DNA of 64,000 nt from Dyadobacter sp. CY312. Its GTDB lineage: Bacteria; Bacteroidota; Bacteroidia; Cytophagales; Spirosomataceae. A program made the translations under genes and the position numbers. The stretch covers positions 1 through 64,000 of the forward strand of contig NZ_JAJUXG010000018.1 in NCBI RefSeq assembly GCF_021390535.1, written 5' to 3'. The first letter of the stretch is position 1, and every line of letters starts with the position of its first letter. The notes under the pieces are model-generated. The model searched no databases and was not told the DNA's origin. It was given only the letters and a program-made list of their open reading frames with translations. This document shows positions 26,207 through 35,124 of this stretch, one piece after another.

Positions 26207-27445
26207 TCAAGTGTGAAAAAATAAATATCCGAGCCATATACCAGCCAGTACGCCAATAAGATCGGCAATGAGGCCGGCCACTATCGCATATCGCGTATTT
26301 TTTATTCCGACCGACCCGAAATACAGGGCGACGATATATAAGGTGGTGTCTGCCGAGCCCTGAAAAATACAAACCAGCCGTCCCACAAAAGAGTCCGGAC
26401 CAAACTCTTTCATGGCATCGATCATAAGCGCGCGCGCTCCGCTTCCGCTCAGGGGTTTCATGAGGGCAACGGGTAATGCCTCTGTAAAATCTGTATTAAA
26501 ACCGGAAAAGGAGAAGATCCATTTCAGGAAATCTATAAGATAATCCATTGCTCCGCAACTACGAAAAGCACTAATGGCAACCAGCAACCCAACCAAATAC
26601 GGAATAATCGTAACGGTGGTAGTGAAACCAGCTTTTGCACCTTCTATAAATGATTCGAATACATTTACCTTTTTGACCATTCCCCAAAAAAGAAACCCGG
26701 CCACGACCATCAATAAAATAGAATTACCGGTAACAATTGAAATGGCCTCGATCTGCTCTTTTGGTAAACCTGAAAGATACCATAGCAACAAACCCATAAT
26801 GGTTGTAACAGAGCCCAATCCCAACATGACGGACTTGTTGAACAGGTTGGTTCGCTGCCAGGCTGCCGTAATGAGCATGGCCGCCACTGTTGTAACATAA
26901 GTACCTACAACACACGGAATGAAAATATCGGAAGGGCTTTTTGCACCTAAAATGGCCCTTTGAGCAATGATAGAAAGCGGGATGATTTGCAGACCTGATG
27001 TATGCAATACCAAAAACATAATCTGCGCATTGGAGGCAGTGTCTTTACTGGGATTTAGTTCCTGCAAACTCTGCATGGCTTTCAATCCGAAAGGCGTGGC
27101 TGCATTGTCAAGCCCAAGCATATTGGCCGAAAAGTTCATGATCATCTGCCCGTTTGCAGGATGATCGGCAGGTACCTCGGGAAACAACTTATTGAAAAAA
27201 GGGCCAATAAAACGTGCAAGTGAATTGATTATTCCGGCTTTTTCGCCCACATTTAGTACACCGAGAAAAAAAGTCATTACACCGGTTAACGGCAAGGCGA
27301 TGTCCATTACGGCAATTTTTGCCATATCGAGCATGCCTTCGGTGATGGCTTTAAATGTCTGGACGTCTCCTGTTAGGATAAATTTGAGGGTGGCAATTAC
27401 AAATGCAATTACAAAAAAAGCTACGAAAATGTAGTTTAACGCCAT
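26207..27445 (-). CDS. Fused SpmA/SpmB-like nucleoside recognition membrane protein
   Basis: This 412-residue inner-membrane protein joins the two spore-maturation families SpmA (first half) and SpmB (second half), both with nucleoside-recognition (Gate) domains. About ten hydrophobic segments are visible. The SpmA half shows MDIALPLTGVMTFFLGVLNVGEKAG, the conserved NMLGLDNAATPFGLKAM and FLVLHTSGLQIIPLSIIAQR. The SpmB half has IEGAKAGFTTTVTIIPYLV, then ALMKPLSGSGARALM and FQGSADTTLYIVALYFGSVG. Fusions like this occur widely in non-sporulating Bacteroidota; the transported or sensed compound is not known. It is a single-gene unit with its own terminator. Confidence 0.9.
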   Translation of the reverse strand: MALNYIFVAFFVIAFVIATLKFILTGDVQTFKAITEGMLDMAKIAVMDIALPLTGVMTFFLGVLNVGEKAGIINSLARFIGPFFNKLFPEVPADHPANGQMIMNFSANMLGLDNAATPFGLKAMQSLQELNPSKDTASNAQIMFLVLHTSGLQIIPLSIIAQRAILGAKSPSDIFIPCVVGTYVTTVAAMLITAAWQRTNLFNKSVMLGLGSVTTIMGLLLWYLSGLPKEQIEAISIVTGNSILLMVVAGFLFWGMVKKVNVFESFIEGAKAGFTTTVTIIPYLVGLLVAISAFRSCGAMDYLIDFLKWIFSFSGFNTDFTEALPVALMKPLSGSGARALMIDAMKEFGPDSFVGRLVCIFQGSADTTLYIVALYFGSVGIKNTRYAIVAGLIADLIGVLAGIWLGYLFFHT

Positions 27446-27648
27446 AGACGAATGCTTAGGAAATGTCTGTTTGTTTAGAAATGTTAGTCCTGACTTTTAA
27501 AATCGAAAGTTAACATTGACATAAAATGTGATTATGCAATGTATGCTTATCTTTAAAAATCAGGAATCCAATTAAGGCGTAAAATAGCATAAATTGATGA
27601 GAGCTTTCTATCTTTATCGCAAGGCCATCTAACTTTTCTTTTTTGTTT

Positions 27649-28119
27649 ATGAAAAAATACTGCACTTTACTGATTTGCCTATCACTGTTTGCCTGCGACA
27701 AACAAACCAGCTCTGACACTAAAAAAGAAGGAATGACAATCGTTAATGATACCATTCCGGAAACAAGGAGTAATGTCAAATCAGGACCAGCAGCGAGTTA
27801 TAGCGAACCTGTTGCAGATAAGGACAAACTGAATAACTGGAAGTTTTCTGTTGACGCCTTCGAAACCGGCCAGACATTTAAATACCTCTTAAAAATACAG
27901 TACAAAGAACTGCGGGTAGAAGACACACTCACGGTTCCCAACTTCGGGATTCAACCAACTGTGGAACTTAAAAAAGGGAGCGAAGACCTTTCGTGTATTG
28001 TTGGTTTCAAAGGAAAAGAAAACGAATTTAAAGAATATAAAAAAGTCTTTGTCGAGAACGGCCAGCTGAGAATTACAACGATAAAGGCTTATCGACGAGC
28101 GCTTCAAAAGAAGAAATAA
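27649..28119 (+). CDS. Hypothetical small lipoprotein
   Basis: This protein of about 156 residues has a short lipoprotein signal, MKKYCTLLICLSLFAC, with lipobox LFAC. The mature part is hydrophilic (DKQTSSDTKKEG, then TRSNVKSGPAASYSEP) and ends in a folded-looking domain of about 90 residues with alternating strands (WKFSVDAFETGQTFKYLLKIQYKEL, VELKKGSEDLSCIVGFKGKE). I do not recognise the family. The ATG start at 27649 is preferred over a TTG two codons earlier. It converges with the isomerase-like gene and is closed by a strong shared terminator. Confidence 0.72.
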   Translation: MKKYCTLLICLSLFACDKQTSSDTKKEGMTIVNDTIPETRSNVKSGPAASYSEPVADKDKLNNWKFSVDAFETGQTFKYLLKIQYKELRVEDTLTVPNFGIQPTVELKKGSEDLSCIVGFKGKENEFKEYKKVFVENGQLRITTIKAYRRALQKKK

Positions 28120-28134
28120 GGTTTTAAAAACCAG

Positions 28135-28161
28135 AAAAAGCCCGGTAGTGCCGGGCTTTTT
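28135..28161. terminator. Bidirectional intrinsic terminator
   Basis: AAAAAGCCCGG and CCGGGCTTTTT flank the five-base loop TAGTG. The hairpin lies between the convergent lipoprotein and isomerase-like genes and has A/T runs suitable for both strands. Confidence 0.88.
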
Positions 28162-28183
28162 CTTATAAACTATAAAACGATAA

Positions 28184-29131
28184 TTACGCCTTAAATATAT
28201 CATCCATTTTCTCACGGATGGTTAGCAAACGTTTTCTGTCGCCACCGGCAACTTCGGCTGATGCCCAGCCTGAGTAACCGATTTTTTGCAATGCCTTGTT
28301 AACTTCCGGCCAGTTGCAGTCACCTTCAAAAAACTCAACATCAAAGCCTTTCCACAGACCGAGGTCATTTTGTTTTTTGAAACTAAATTCTTTCAAATCA
28401 AGCTTTAGAATGCGCTTATTGAGTGCCTCAATCCAGGAATTTGGCCAGCTGTAACGAAGCACATTCCCTACATCAAAATACCAGCCGACCAAAGGATGAT
28501 TGAACTCATCGACATATCGTGCAGCTTCCAGCGGACTCACCAAAAACTGATTCCAGACGTTTTCGAAAGCAATTTTCACGCCTGTTTCTTCCGCAACCGG
28601 CAACACTTTCCGGATTTCCGCCTGAGAGCGCTCATATGCCTCAGCATAAGTAACATTTGCATTCACCACACCCGGAACCACAAGTACAGTCGTACCGCCA
28701 TATTGTTTGGTATCGCGAAGTGCCTTTTCAATTGACTTGACACATTCTTCCCGTTTCTTAGGATCCGGATCAGATAAAGGTAATTTCCAGTGCATGGAGT
28801 TAACCGTCCCCGGAAGTTCCAGACCAGTTTTATCCCGGGCTGCCAGCACTTCTTTCATTTCCAGTTTGTCAGGAGAATCAAGCTCAACGCCATCATATCC
28901 AAGGTCTTTCAGAAGTTTGAATTTGTCCATGATAGACAATTCCTCTTTTACCATTCCCCATTTCAAACTTTTCTTCACCATCGGTCTCGCCAATGGATTG
29001 ATGATTTCTGAAACCGTTGGTTTTATATAAATGCCGGAATTAGATGCAGCAACAGTGGAAGCGACACCAGTTCCAACCACAGCAGCGGTGGTTACCAATG
29101 CGCTATTTTTAAGAAAATCTCTTCTTTGCAT
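28184..29131 (-). CDS. Sugar phosphate isomerase/epimerase-like TIM-barrel protein
   Basis: This 315-residue protein has a Tat-like signal (MQRRDFLKNSALVTTAAVVG) and a xylose-isomerase-like TIM barrel. Visible barrel motifs include LKDLGYDGVELDSPDKLE near residue 80, GGTTVLVVPGVVNA, VKIAFENVWNQFL with a probable metal-binding Glu, VGWYFDVGNVLRYSWP with Asp, and WASAEVAGGD with the last Glu. Such exported enzymes of Bacteroidota act on sugars or inositols, often with a Gfo/Idh/MocA oxidoreductase; one lies 159 bases upstream on the same strand. The exact reaction is unknown; 3-keto-sugar metabolism is a reasonable guess from the pairing. Confidence 0.88.
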   Translation of the reverse strand: MQRRDFLKNSALVTTAAVVGTGVASTVAASNSGIYIKPTVSEIINPLARPMVKKSLKWGMVKEELSIMDKFKLLKDLGYDGVELDSPDKLEMKEVLAARDKTGLELPGTVNSMHWKLPLSDPDPKKREECVKSIEKALRDTKQYGGTTVLVVPGVVNANVTYAEAYERSQAEIRKVLPVAEETGVKIAFENVWNQFLVSPLEAARYVDEFNHPLVGWYFDVGNVLRYSWPNSWIEALNKRILKLDLKEFSFKKQNDLGLWKGFDVEFFEGDCNWPEVNKALQKIGYSGWASAEVAGGDRKRLLTIREKMDDIFKA

Positions 29132-29197
29132 AATAATGGAATAGTATCCTTGTGGAAGAAAACAATCTGAGCAGTATAGACATAGTGAGCATATTTA

Positions 29198-29252
29198 GGA
29201 TGGTTTGACGGCGCTCCGTTTACTTTCGTAATTGAGCGTCATCAAACCATCC
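29198..29252. repeat. Intergenic hairpin between isomerase and oxidoreductase genes
   Basis: GGATGGTTTGA at 29198-29208 is exactly complementary to TCAAACCATCC at 29242-29252, and the inner GCGCTC/GAGCGT extends the stem. No T-run follows. It could partly insulate the two genes, stabilise mRNA, or be a palindromic repeat. Confidence 0.6.
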
Positions 29253-29290
29253 ATAAAACGTATCAACAGTCTACAAAAAACAGATTTATT

Positions 29291-30580
29291 TTATGAGAAA
29301 GAAGTGATTCCCGGACGTGCTACCTCTACAACAGGTGGTGTCATATCGAAGCTGTAAGTATCAGGACCCAGCTTTTCAGTTGAATTCATAGCCTCATCCC
29401 ACGTTACACGCTTACCTGTATAGGCAGCCATTCTACCCATAATTGCCAGAAGCGTACTTTGTGCCATATACTCACCGTCGTTAATCAGTTTTCCACTGCG
29501 GATGGAAGCAAAAAGTTCGTTGTGTTCAGTCTGGTACATGTCGTTTTGTACGCCTTCATATTTCCATGGATTTTGTCCATAGATTTCATGAACATTTCTT
29601 GCGCAGTTAACCATTGCACGTCCTTTTGTACCTAATGTTTCCACCAGGTAACTGTTTTCGCAATTGGCTTGCTGACGAGAGTGATGGAATCCTTTTGCAC
29701 CATTTTCGTATTCATAAGTAATGGCGAAGTGGTCAAAGATATTACCAAATAGTGCATCGGTACGTACTTGTCGTCCGCCTGTTCCGGTTGCTGAAATTGG
29801 TAATTTGCCACCCATTGCCCACGACATCATGTCGATACTATGCACAGCCTGTTCCACAATGTGATCGCCCGCCAACCATGTATAGTAAGTCCAGTTACGG
29901 AGCACGTATTCAGCATCAGACCAACCCGCTACGCGAGGGAAAGACCACAATGTACCTGTATCATATGTATTGTAGATGGCCGAGATATCCCCTACCGCAC
30001 CGTCAAGAATTTTTGCGAAACTGGCGCGTTTTGGTTCATGGTATCTCCAGCAGAAACCCGACATCAACGACACATTCTTTTGTTTCGCAAGTTTCGCTGC
30101 ATCCAGAACTTTTCTTACACCAGGAGCATCCACAGCTACCGGTTTCTCGCAGAACACATGTTTTCCTGCATTGATGGCAGCCGTAAGGTGCTCAGGACGG
30201 AAATGAGGAGGCGTTGCCAGAAGAACTACGTCAACACCCGAATCCAATACTTTTTTGAAAGCATCAAAACCTACAAATTTACGACCTTCGTCAACCTGTA
30301 CTTTGTTGCCGTGAACTTTGGTAAGGTTCGCAAAAGATGAATCCAGTTTATCTTTAAAAATATCTCCCATGGCATGTAAAACCACATTCGGATCTGCTTT
30401 CAGAGCCTGATTGGCAGCTCCGGAGCCACGTCCACCACAGCCAATAAGGCCCACCTTAAGTGTTTCGGCATTTACGCCGGCAAAAGCACGATTCGGGTTC
30501 AAAATGGCGATCGTTGGAAGTGCGCTGCCTGCCAGCGCAACACCAGCCATTTTTAGAACATCTCTGCGAGAAGTATTCAT
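29291..30580 (-). CDS. Gfo/Idh/MocA family oxidoreductase, Tat-exported
   Basis: This 429-residue NAD(P)-dependent sugar oxidoreductase starts with a Tat-like signal (NTSRRDVLKMAGVALAGSA). The Rossmann fold shows VGLIGCGGRGSGAANQAL at about residues 43-60 and VDVVLLATPPHFRPEHL. The family signature CEKPVAVD holds the conserved EKP lysine. The C-terminal domain contains WRYHEPKRASF, HIVEQAVHSIDMMSWAMGG and the closing QSTLLAIMGRMAAYTGKRVTWDEAM. An exported oxidoreductase needs a tightly bound cofactor, as in glucose-fructose oxidoreductase; I infer the same here. With the isomerase-like neighbour it probably modifies a sugar in the periplasm. Confidence 0.92.
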   Translation of the reverse strand: MNTSRRDVLKMAGVALAGSALPTIAILNPNRAFAGVNAETLKVGLIGCGGRGSGAANQALKADPNVVLHAMGDIFKDKLDSSFANLTKVHGNKVQVDEGRKFVGFDAFKKVLDSGVDVVLLATPPHFRPEHLTAAINAGKHVFCEKPVAVDAPGVRKVLDAAKLAKQKNVSLMSGFCWRYHEPKRASFAKILDGAVGDISAIYNTYDTGTLWSFPRVAGWSDAEYVLRNWTYYTWLAGDHIVEQAVHSIDMMSWAMGGKLPISATGTGGRQVRTDALFGNIFDHFAITYEYENGAKGFHHSRQQANCENSYLVETLGTKGRAMVNCARNVHEIYGQNPWKYEGVQNDMYQTEHNELFASIRSGKLINDGEYMAQSTLLAIMGRMAAYTGKRVTWDEAMNSTEKLGPDTYSFDMTPPVVEVARPGITSFS

Positions 30581-30822
30581 TATAGTAGGTATTAGGTGAT
30601 TAGATTAAGGAATATTGCTTTGGACAACCGAACTGTTAAGTTAATGGATAACATAACATTCAGCGCAATAAAGATAGAAAAATCTATTGTGATTTTTCAA
30701 AAATTCGGCTAAAAATTCGGCTATGTGCTCGTTAACACTATCATAAAATTGGTTTCTGAATGAAATTTCGGGCATTTTGATAAAAAGAAAATTAACCTCT
30801 GTAATAAGCGAAATGTGCAAGA
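30581..30822. other. Intergenic region with short tandem repeat
   Basis: The 317 bases between the oxidoreductase start and the subtilase stop are AT-rich. They hold a short tandem repeat at about 30700-30722 (two copies of AAAATTCGGCT), a TATCTTTA-like sequence on the minus strand near 30669-30676 that could be a weak -7 box for the oxidoreductase gene, and the terminator listed separately. No convincing ORF or RNA gene is seen. Confidence 0.5.
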
Positions 30823-30857
30823 AAAAACCGGAACAGTTACTTTTTGTTCCGGTTTTT
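30823..30857. terminator. Intrinsic terminator after subtilase gene
   Basis: AAAAACCGGAACA (30823-30835) pairs perfectly with TGTTCCGGTTTTT (30845-30857). It lies 40 bases past the minus-strand subtilase stop, with T-rich ends on both strands. Confidence 0.85.
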
Positions 30858-30897
30858 CAGCATGATTAATATCTCGGTGCTTTAAATTACGCAGTTA

Positions 30898-32424
30898 TCA
30901 GTTCCACTCTACTTCAATAACCGAATCTTTAAGATCAATGGTGGTAAAGCGCTCCCCATTCTGGCGTTTCAGTGAAACCCTGCCATTCTGCACTTTACCG
31001 ATCTGCTGAGACAATACATCTTTCTGATTTTTCTTTCTGTAAATCGCCACCAATGAATCGGCACTGGTCACATCGACATCGCAACTACGCCCTTTTGCAA
31101 TGATGTGTTTGGAGTTATTCGGCAAATAAGGCGCTTTCACCAAAGCCAGTGCGCGTGAAGCAAGAGGCACTCCGTAGCCCACATAGTTATTGCCGTATGG
31201 ATACAAGTGTGCCGATTTTTCAATCACATCAATAAGCTCTTTATTGGTCAGCTTGGGGTTCGCTTGTAACAGGCAAGCTGCAAAACCTGTAATTACCGGT
31301 GCTGACAAGGAAGTACCGTACAGCGAAAAGCAGGAAACATTGGGTTTCACATACGACAGAAATTCCGGCCCTACGCTACTATACCCAATCCGATTCCATA
31401 ATTTGGCGTTGGTGGCACCGATAGACAAAACACCTTTGGCATCTGCCGGAGCCGATACAATTCCCCAGCCTTTGTCATCACCTTCATTTCCGGCGGAAAC
31501 AATCAGCATCAATCCTTTTTTGTCAGAAGCAATTTGAGCTGCCCTTGTAATGGCGCTGGTTTTGCCATCCATTTGTGAGGGCGTATAATTTTCTTTTGGG
31601 TCAGAAAACCCTTTGGCATAACCCAATGACGTATTGATCAAACGAACACCCAGGCTATCCATCCATTCCATGGCCGCGATCCAGTTGTCTTCTTCGCCAC
31701 GGTACTCACGCAAGGAATAATCCGTACGAGCCAGATAAAACTTTGCGTTGGTTGCCATGCCATATTGCATCTCATCATGGTTATCAATTCCGCTGATGGC
31801 AGCCATTACTTCAGTTCCGTGCATGTCGGAAAAAGACTCTGCCGTACTGAAAAGCAAATCACCTGGTCTACCCGGTTTTACATAGTCACGGATGCCAAGA
31901 ATTCTTTTATTTGAAAAAATATGAGATAACGAGAGAGAAGAATCCGCACCGTAAAAACCAGCATCAATAACACCAATCGTTACGTTATTGGCTGTAATTC
32001 CTTCTTTGAGAAATGCCGTTGCCTGTACCTGTGACATTACGGGCGCCATTTGCGCTTTTTCAATTGGTTGGGTACGCGCGATATAGAATCCGGGATCTAT
32101 CATAACAACGTCTTGTACAAAATCCAGCTGACGAACCCGCTCCACTTGTTCGCCCGTCATCACTGCAGACACTGCATTAAGCCATTTCGAACGATTCACC
32201 ACATTCACGGAATTGTCACGCAAAGTAGTTTCGAAAGCTACATTTACAGGAAGATCGGTTTCATCGAAAAGGGGCATTCCCAGCTTTTGTCTATTTTCCA
32301 GGGTAAGCGGTGAAACTGCCGGAGCTGCGCTTTTATCTTTTGTTTTAAGGTAAATCCAATATTTTGGGCTTGCAGATACAAAGAAGGGAGCAAGCACGAA
32401 TGCCAGTAAAAGGTACTTTTTCAT
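30898..32424 (-). CDS. S8 family subtilisin-like serine peptidase
   Basis: This 508-residue exported protease has a signal peptide ending at VSAS. The catalytic triad is complete: D154 in GVIDAGFYG, H202 in DMHGTEVMAAISG and S372 in YGTSLSAPVITGF, with the oxyanion asparagine N313 in SAGNEGD. A pro-domain-like region of about 110 residues precedes the catalytic domain. After the catalytic domain come about 110 residues ending at IDLKDSVIEVEWN, with no clear type IX sorting domain. Proteins of this layout are common secreted or periplasmic subtilases in Cytophagales. The substrate is unknown. It is a single-gene unit with its own terminator. Confidence 0.93.
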   Translation of the reverse strand: MKKYLLLAFVLAPFFVSASPKYWIYLKTKDKSAAPAVSPLTLENRQKLGMPLFDETDLPVNVAFETTLRDNSVNVVNRSKWLNAVSAVMTGEQVERVRQLDFVQDVVMIDPGFYIARTQPIEKAQMAPVMSQVQATAFLKEGITANNVTIGVIDAGFYGADSSLSLSHIFSNKRILGIRDYVKPGRPGDLLFSTAESFSDMHGTEVMAAISGIDNHDEMQYGMATNAKFYLARTDYSLREYRGEEDNWIAAMEWMDSLGVRLINTSLGYAKGFSDPKENYTPSQMDGKTSAITRAAQIASDKKGLMLIVSAGNEGDDKGWGIVSAPADAKGVLSIGATNAKLWNRIGYSSVGPEFLSYVKPNVSCFSLYGTSLSAPVITGFAACLLQANPKLTNKELIDVIEKSAHLYPYGNNYVGYGVPLASRALALVKAPYLPNNSKHIIAKGRSCDVDVTSADSLVAIYRKKNQKDVLSQQIGKVQNGRVSLKRQNGERFTTIDLKDSVIEVEWN

Positions 32425-32588
32425 GAAAACTTTATCAGTTAGGAGCCAAAAGGCTGTAATTCTTATCTTCTCAAGTATTGATACAGTATAAAGCAGGCAC
32501 GATTACCGATTTAATACTTATCAAAATAAATAAACAAGATAAACGTAATTTTACGGAATAAATTACCGGCTACAAAATTAACAACCAG

Positions 32589-33878
32589 ATGCGTTACGAT
32601 CCTATTGACAAATCCTTATTTACAGAAAACCGCCGTCGCCTTTCAGAAATACTAAAACCACAATCGCTGGTAATCCTGAATGCGAACGACTTCATGCCGA
32701 CCAACGCAGACGGTACGATGGGTTTCAAACAAAACAGTGATTTGTTCTATCTGTCGGGCATTGACCAAGAAGAAACAATACTGCTACTTTCACCTCATCA
32801 TCCGGATGAAAAATACCGGGAGGTTCTTTTTTTGAGAGAAACCAACGAACTTATAGCTGTTTGGGAAGGTGAAAAACTGAGCAAAGATCAGGCAAGAGAA
32901 GTTTCGGGAATTAAAACGATATACTGGACGCATCAGTTTGACAGGATTTTTAGCGATATCATTTTTGTAGCTGAAACTGTCTACCTGAATACCAATGAGC
33001 ATACGCGTAACAGTTCGCTTGTACAAACGCGGGAGTCGAGATATATCACTGACTTCAAGGAGAATTATCCTTTACACAATCTTTCACGACTTGCTCCTTT
33101 GATGCACCAGCTACGGGCAATAAAGCAACCTGTGGAAATAGAATTGATGCAAAAAGCCTGTGACATTACAAAGCTGGGCTTTGACCGGCTATTGAAGTTT
33201 GTAAAACCTGGTGTTCAGGAATTTGAGATTGAAGCTGAATTACTTCATGAATTTGTAAGAAACCGATCGAAAGGATTTGCCTATCAGCCCATTGTCGCTT
33301 CCGGTGCCAATGCCTGTGTTTTGCATTACATTCAAAACGAAAAAACATGCAAAGACGGCGATGTGTTGTTATTGGACGTTGCAGCCGAATATGCCAACTA
33401 CGCCTCTGACCTAACCAGAAGCATCCCTGTAAATGGCAGATTTACCAAGCGGCAACGCGAAGTATACGATGCCGTTCTACGTGTTTTCAAACATGCCAAA
33501 AGTATGTTGGTAACTGGAAATATATGGGACGAATACCATACGGAAGTAGGCAAAATAATGGAGAGCGAACTGATAGGTCTCGGACTGATCACTAAGGACG
33601 ACATTACTAAACAGGATCCGGAATGGCCTGCTTACAAAAAATACTTTCCTCACGGAACATCTCATTTCCTTGGCCTCGACGTGCATGACGTAGGTAATAA
33701 GTACCAACGCTTTGAGCCGGGAATGGTATTCACTTGCGAACCTGGCATCTACATACGTGAAGAAGGATTAGGTATAAGGCTTGAAAACAATATCCTCATT
33801 ACCTCAAATGGCAACATTGATTTAATGGAACACATTGCAATTGAGGCAGAAGAGATCGAGGACTTAATGAATAGGTAA
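32589..33878 (+). CDS. pepP: Xaa-Pro aminopeptidase, M24B family
   Basis: This 429-residue cytoplasmic metallopeptidase removes N-terminal residues that precede proline. The N-terminal AMP_N domain has NSDLFYLSGIDQEETILLL. The C-terminal pita-bread fold carries the di-metal ligands in their usual order: Asp in LLLDVAAEYANYASDLTRS (two aspartates), His in HGTSHFLGLDVHD, Glu in FTCEPGIYI and Glu in RLENNILIT. Length and motif order match PepP. It is flanked by the divergent subtilase gene and by a DUF5618 gene 53 bases downstream. No special regulation is apparent. Confidence 0.95.
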   Translation: MRYDPIDKSLFTENRRRLSEILKPQSLVILNANDFMPTNADGTMGFKQNSDLFYLSGIDQEETILLLSPHHPDEKYREVLFLRETNELIAVWEGEKLSKDQAREVSGIKTIYWTHQFDRIFSDIIFVAETVYLNTNEHTRNSSLVQTRESRYITDFKENYPLHNLSRLAPLMHQLRAIKQPVEIELMQKACDITKLGFDRLLKFVKPGVQEFEIEAELLHEFVRNRSKGFAYQPIVASGANACVLHYIQNEKTCKDGDVLLLDVAAEYANYASDLTRSIPVNGRFTKRQREVYDAVLRVFKHAKSMLVTGNIWDEYHTEVGKIMESELIGLGLITKDDITKQDPEWPAYKKYFPHGTSHFLGLDVHDVGNKYQRFEPGMVFTCEPGIYIREEGLGIRLENNILITSNGNIDLMEHIAIEAEEIEDLMNR

Positions 33879-33931
33879 AAGCAATCATCATTTTTTGTAA
33901 ATTTAAGGCTCATAACAAACTACTTAAATCA

Positions 33932-34309
33932 ATGGATTCAATCCTCGAAGCAAAAAGATACCTGGCTAACGCAAAGGATATTCTTCGTGAAAAGGCTCTT
34001 AAAGATGATGGCTATTATCAGGACGCCAAATACGTAAAAATGGCTGGACATACAGCTTACACTGGTATTTTGCTTGCTTTGGATGATCTTTTAGGAAAGA
34101 AAAGTAAAGGCAGAAAAGACGTTGACTGGTATAAGTCGCACTTGTCTAAAATGGATAAGAAAGTTCTCAATGCCTTTAACAATGCTTATCAGGTTTTACA
34201 CCTGGACATGGCTTATGATGGGGCAAATGGTGCGGATTTGATTAGCACAGGTTTTTCAGAAGCCGAAAAAATAATATCGTGGATTGAAGCTCGTACAGCA
34301 GCAGCGTAA
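33932..34309 (+). CDS. DUF5618 family protein
   Basis: This 125-residue soluble protein matches DUF5618, a small mainly helical family of Bacteroidota without a known function. Visible features are EAKRYLANAKDILREKALK at the start, the conserved YVKMAGHTAYTGILLALDDLL, and VDWYKSHLSKMDKKVLNAF, then LHLDMAYDGANG. The pattern resembles HEPN-like or four-helix proteins, which is only an impression. It follows pepP and ends before the first 35-bp terminator repeat next to the HicAB cassette. A relation to the toxin-antitoxin genes is possible by position but not shown. Confidence 0.82.
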   Translation: MDSILEAKRYLANAKDILREKALKDDGYYQDAKYVKMAGHTAYTGILLALDDLLGKKSKGRKDVDWYKSHLSKMDKKVLNAFNNAYQVLHLDMAYDGANGADLISTGFSEAEKIISWIEARTAAA

Positions 34310-34329
34310 TGCTGCGACCATTATAATTC

Positions 34330-34364
34330 AACAAAGCCGGGAGATTCCATATCTTTCCGGCTTT
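34330..34364. repeat. 35-bp direct repeat with terminator hairpin, left copy
   Basis: This stretch is identical over 35 bases to 35125-35159. Inside it AAAGCCGG and CCGGCTTT form a terminator stem, here placed after the DUF5618 gene and also in position to end the hicB transcript. The two copies bracket the HicAB genes exactly. Confidence 0.85.
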
Positions 34365-34376
34365 AATTTTGACGAC

Positions 34377-34772
34377 TCATAGCTCAACGGCCAGTAACTC
34401 CTTCCCCAACTGATGCAAAGCCACTTCAATTTTTTTCACCTGTGCTGCTCCTGGCTTTTTTTCACCCGTGGCATAATGATTCAGCAACTTTTCATTTATA
34501 CCCGCAACCTTGGCAAGCCCTGACTGATTGAATACAGGTTTATAGTAATTCAAAAGACTTGCTACATCCAGCTTCCATTCAATCTGATATTCCGTTTTAA
34601 GTATTGACGGTATCTGCCTGGCGTCGAAACCCTTTATTATTTCAATCGAATTTAATACAGATTCTTTCACCTCCTGCAAAGAATCACCCATACCATTGAT
34701 CTGTGGAAAATTCTCGGAATAGGCACTATACGAATCTTTACTTTTCTCAATAATTACTTTAAGTGTTTTCAT
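34377..34772 (-). CDS. hicB: HicB-family antitoxin
   Basis: This 131-residue protein is the antitoxin of a HicAB module. The N-terminal HicB fold is seen in KTLKVIIEKSKDSYSAYSEN, followed by INGMGDSLQEVKESVLNSI. The C-terminal half has a DNA-binding helix-turn-helix of Cro/C1 type (SGLAKVAGINEKLLNHYATG, then EKKPGAAQVKKIEVAL). It should bind and block HicA and repress the operon. It lies 39 bases after the toxin gene on the same strand, the usual HicA-HicB order. Both genes sit between two identical 35-bp repeats. Confidence 0.88.
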   Translation of the reverse strand: MKTLKVIIEKSKDSYSAYSENFPQINGMGDSLQEVKESVLNSIEIIKGFDARQIPSILKTEYQIEWKLDVASLLNYYKPVFNQSGLAKVAGINEKLLNHYATGEKKPGAAQVKKIEVALHQLGKELLAVEL

Positions 34773-34811
34773 CGTTGTTCATTTAATGTAAGGCAATTTT
34801 CCGGTTTGCTA

Positions 34812-34991
34812 CTATTTCAATCTCATTAATTTAACCAGAGATTTTCTCAACCCCTCCCCCATTTCCTTTGATCCATGAAATGGCACAGGAATAGTTTGAC
34901 CATCCTTTTCATAGATATAATGACTTCCACCGGTCCTGATGTGAACCCATCCATTTTTCTTGACCAATCTGTGAAACTCTGATGATTTCAT
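34812..34991 (-). CDS. hicA: HicA-family mRNA interferase toxin
   Basis: This small toxin of 59 residues has the dsRBD-like HicA/YcfA fold. The start is the ATG giving MKSSEFHRLVKKNGW; a longer frame adds 18 hydrophobic residues that are not part of the family. The catalytic histidine is in RTGGSHYIYEKDG, followed by IPVPFHGSKEMGEGLRKSLVK, a typical ending. It cleaves mRNA in a ribosome-independent way in characterised members. It is cotranscribed with hicB and lies between direct repeats. Confidence 0.9.
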   Translation of the reverse strand: MKSSEFHRLVKKNGWVHIRTGGSHYIYEKDGQTIPVPFHGSKEMGEGLRKSLVKLMRLK

Positions 34992-35124
34992 GTTTTCAAA
35001 AAAAGCAATTAAAGGTATACAATAATATACTTTCAGGCAATCCAAAAACAGTAAAAAGAGATAATAAATCAGCTCAAATGCTAATAAAACAATCTAAACA
35101 GTACTTTTTATCTCCCAACTTTTA

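Noticed and set aside
26207-27445. Taking the SpmA/SpmB protein as a sign of sporulation
   Set aside because: Fused SpmAB proteins are widespread in non-sporulating Bacteroidota and no sporulation gene is near.
33932-34309. Treating the DUF5618 gene as a third part of the HicAB module
   Set aside because: It lies on the opposite strand, outside the direct repeats, and is separated by its own terminator.
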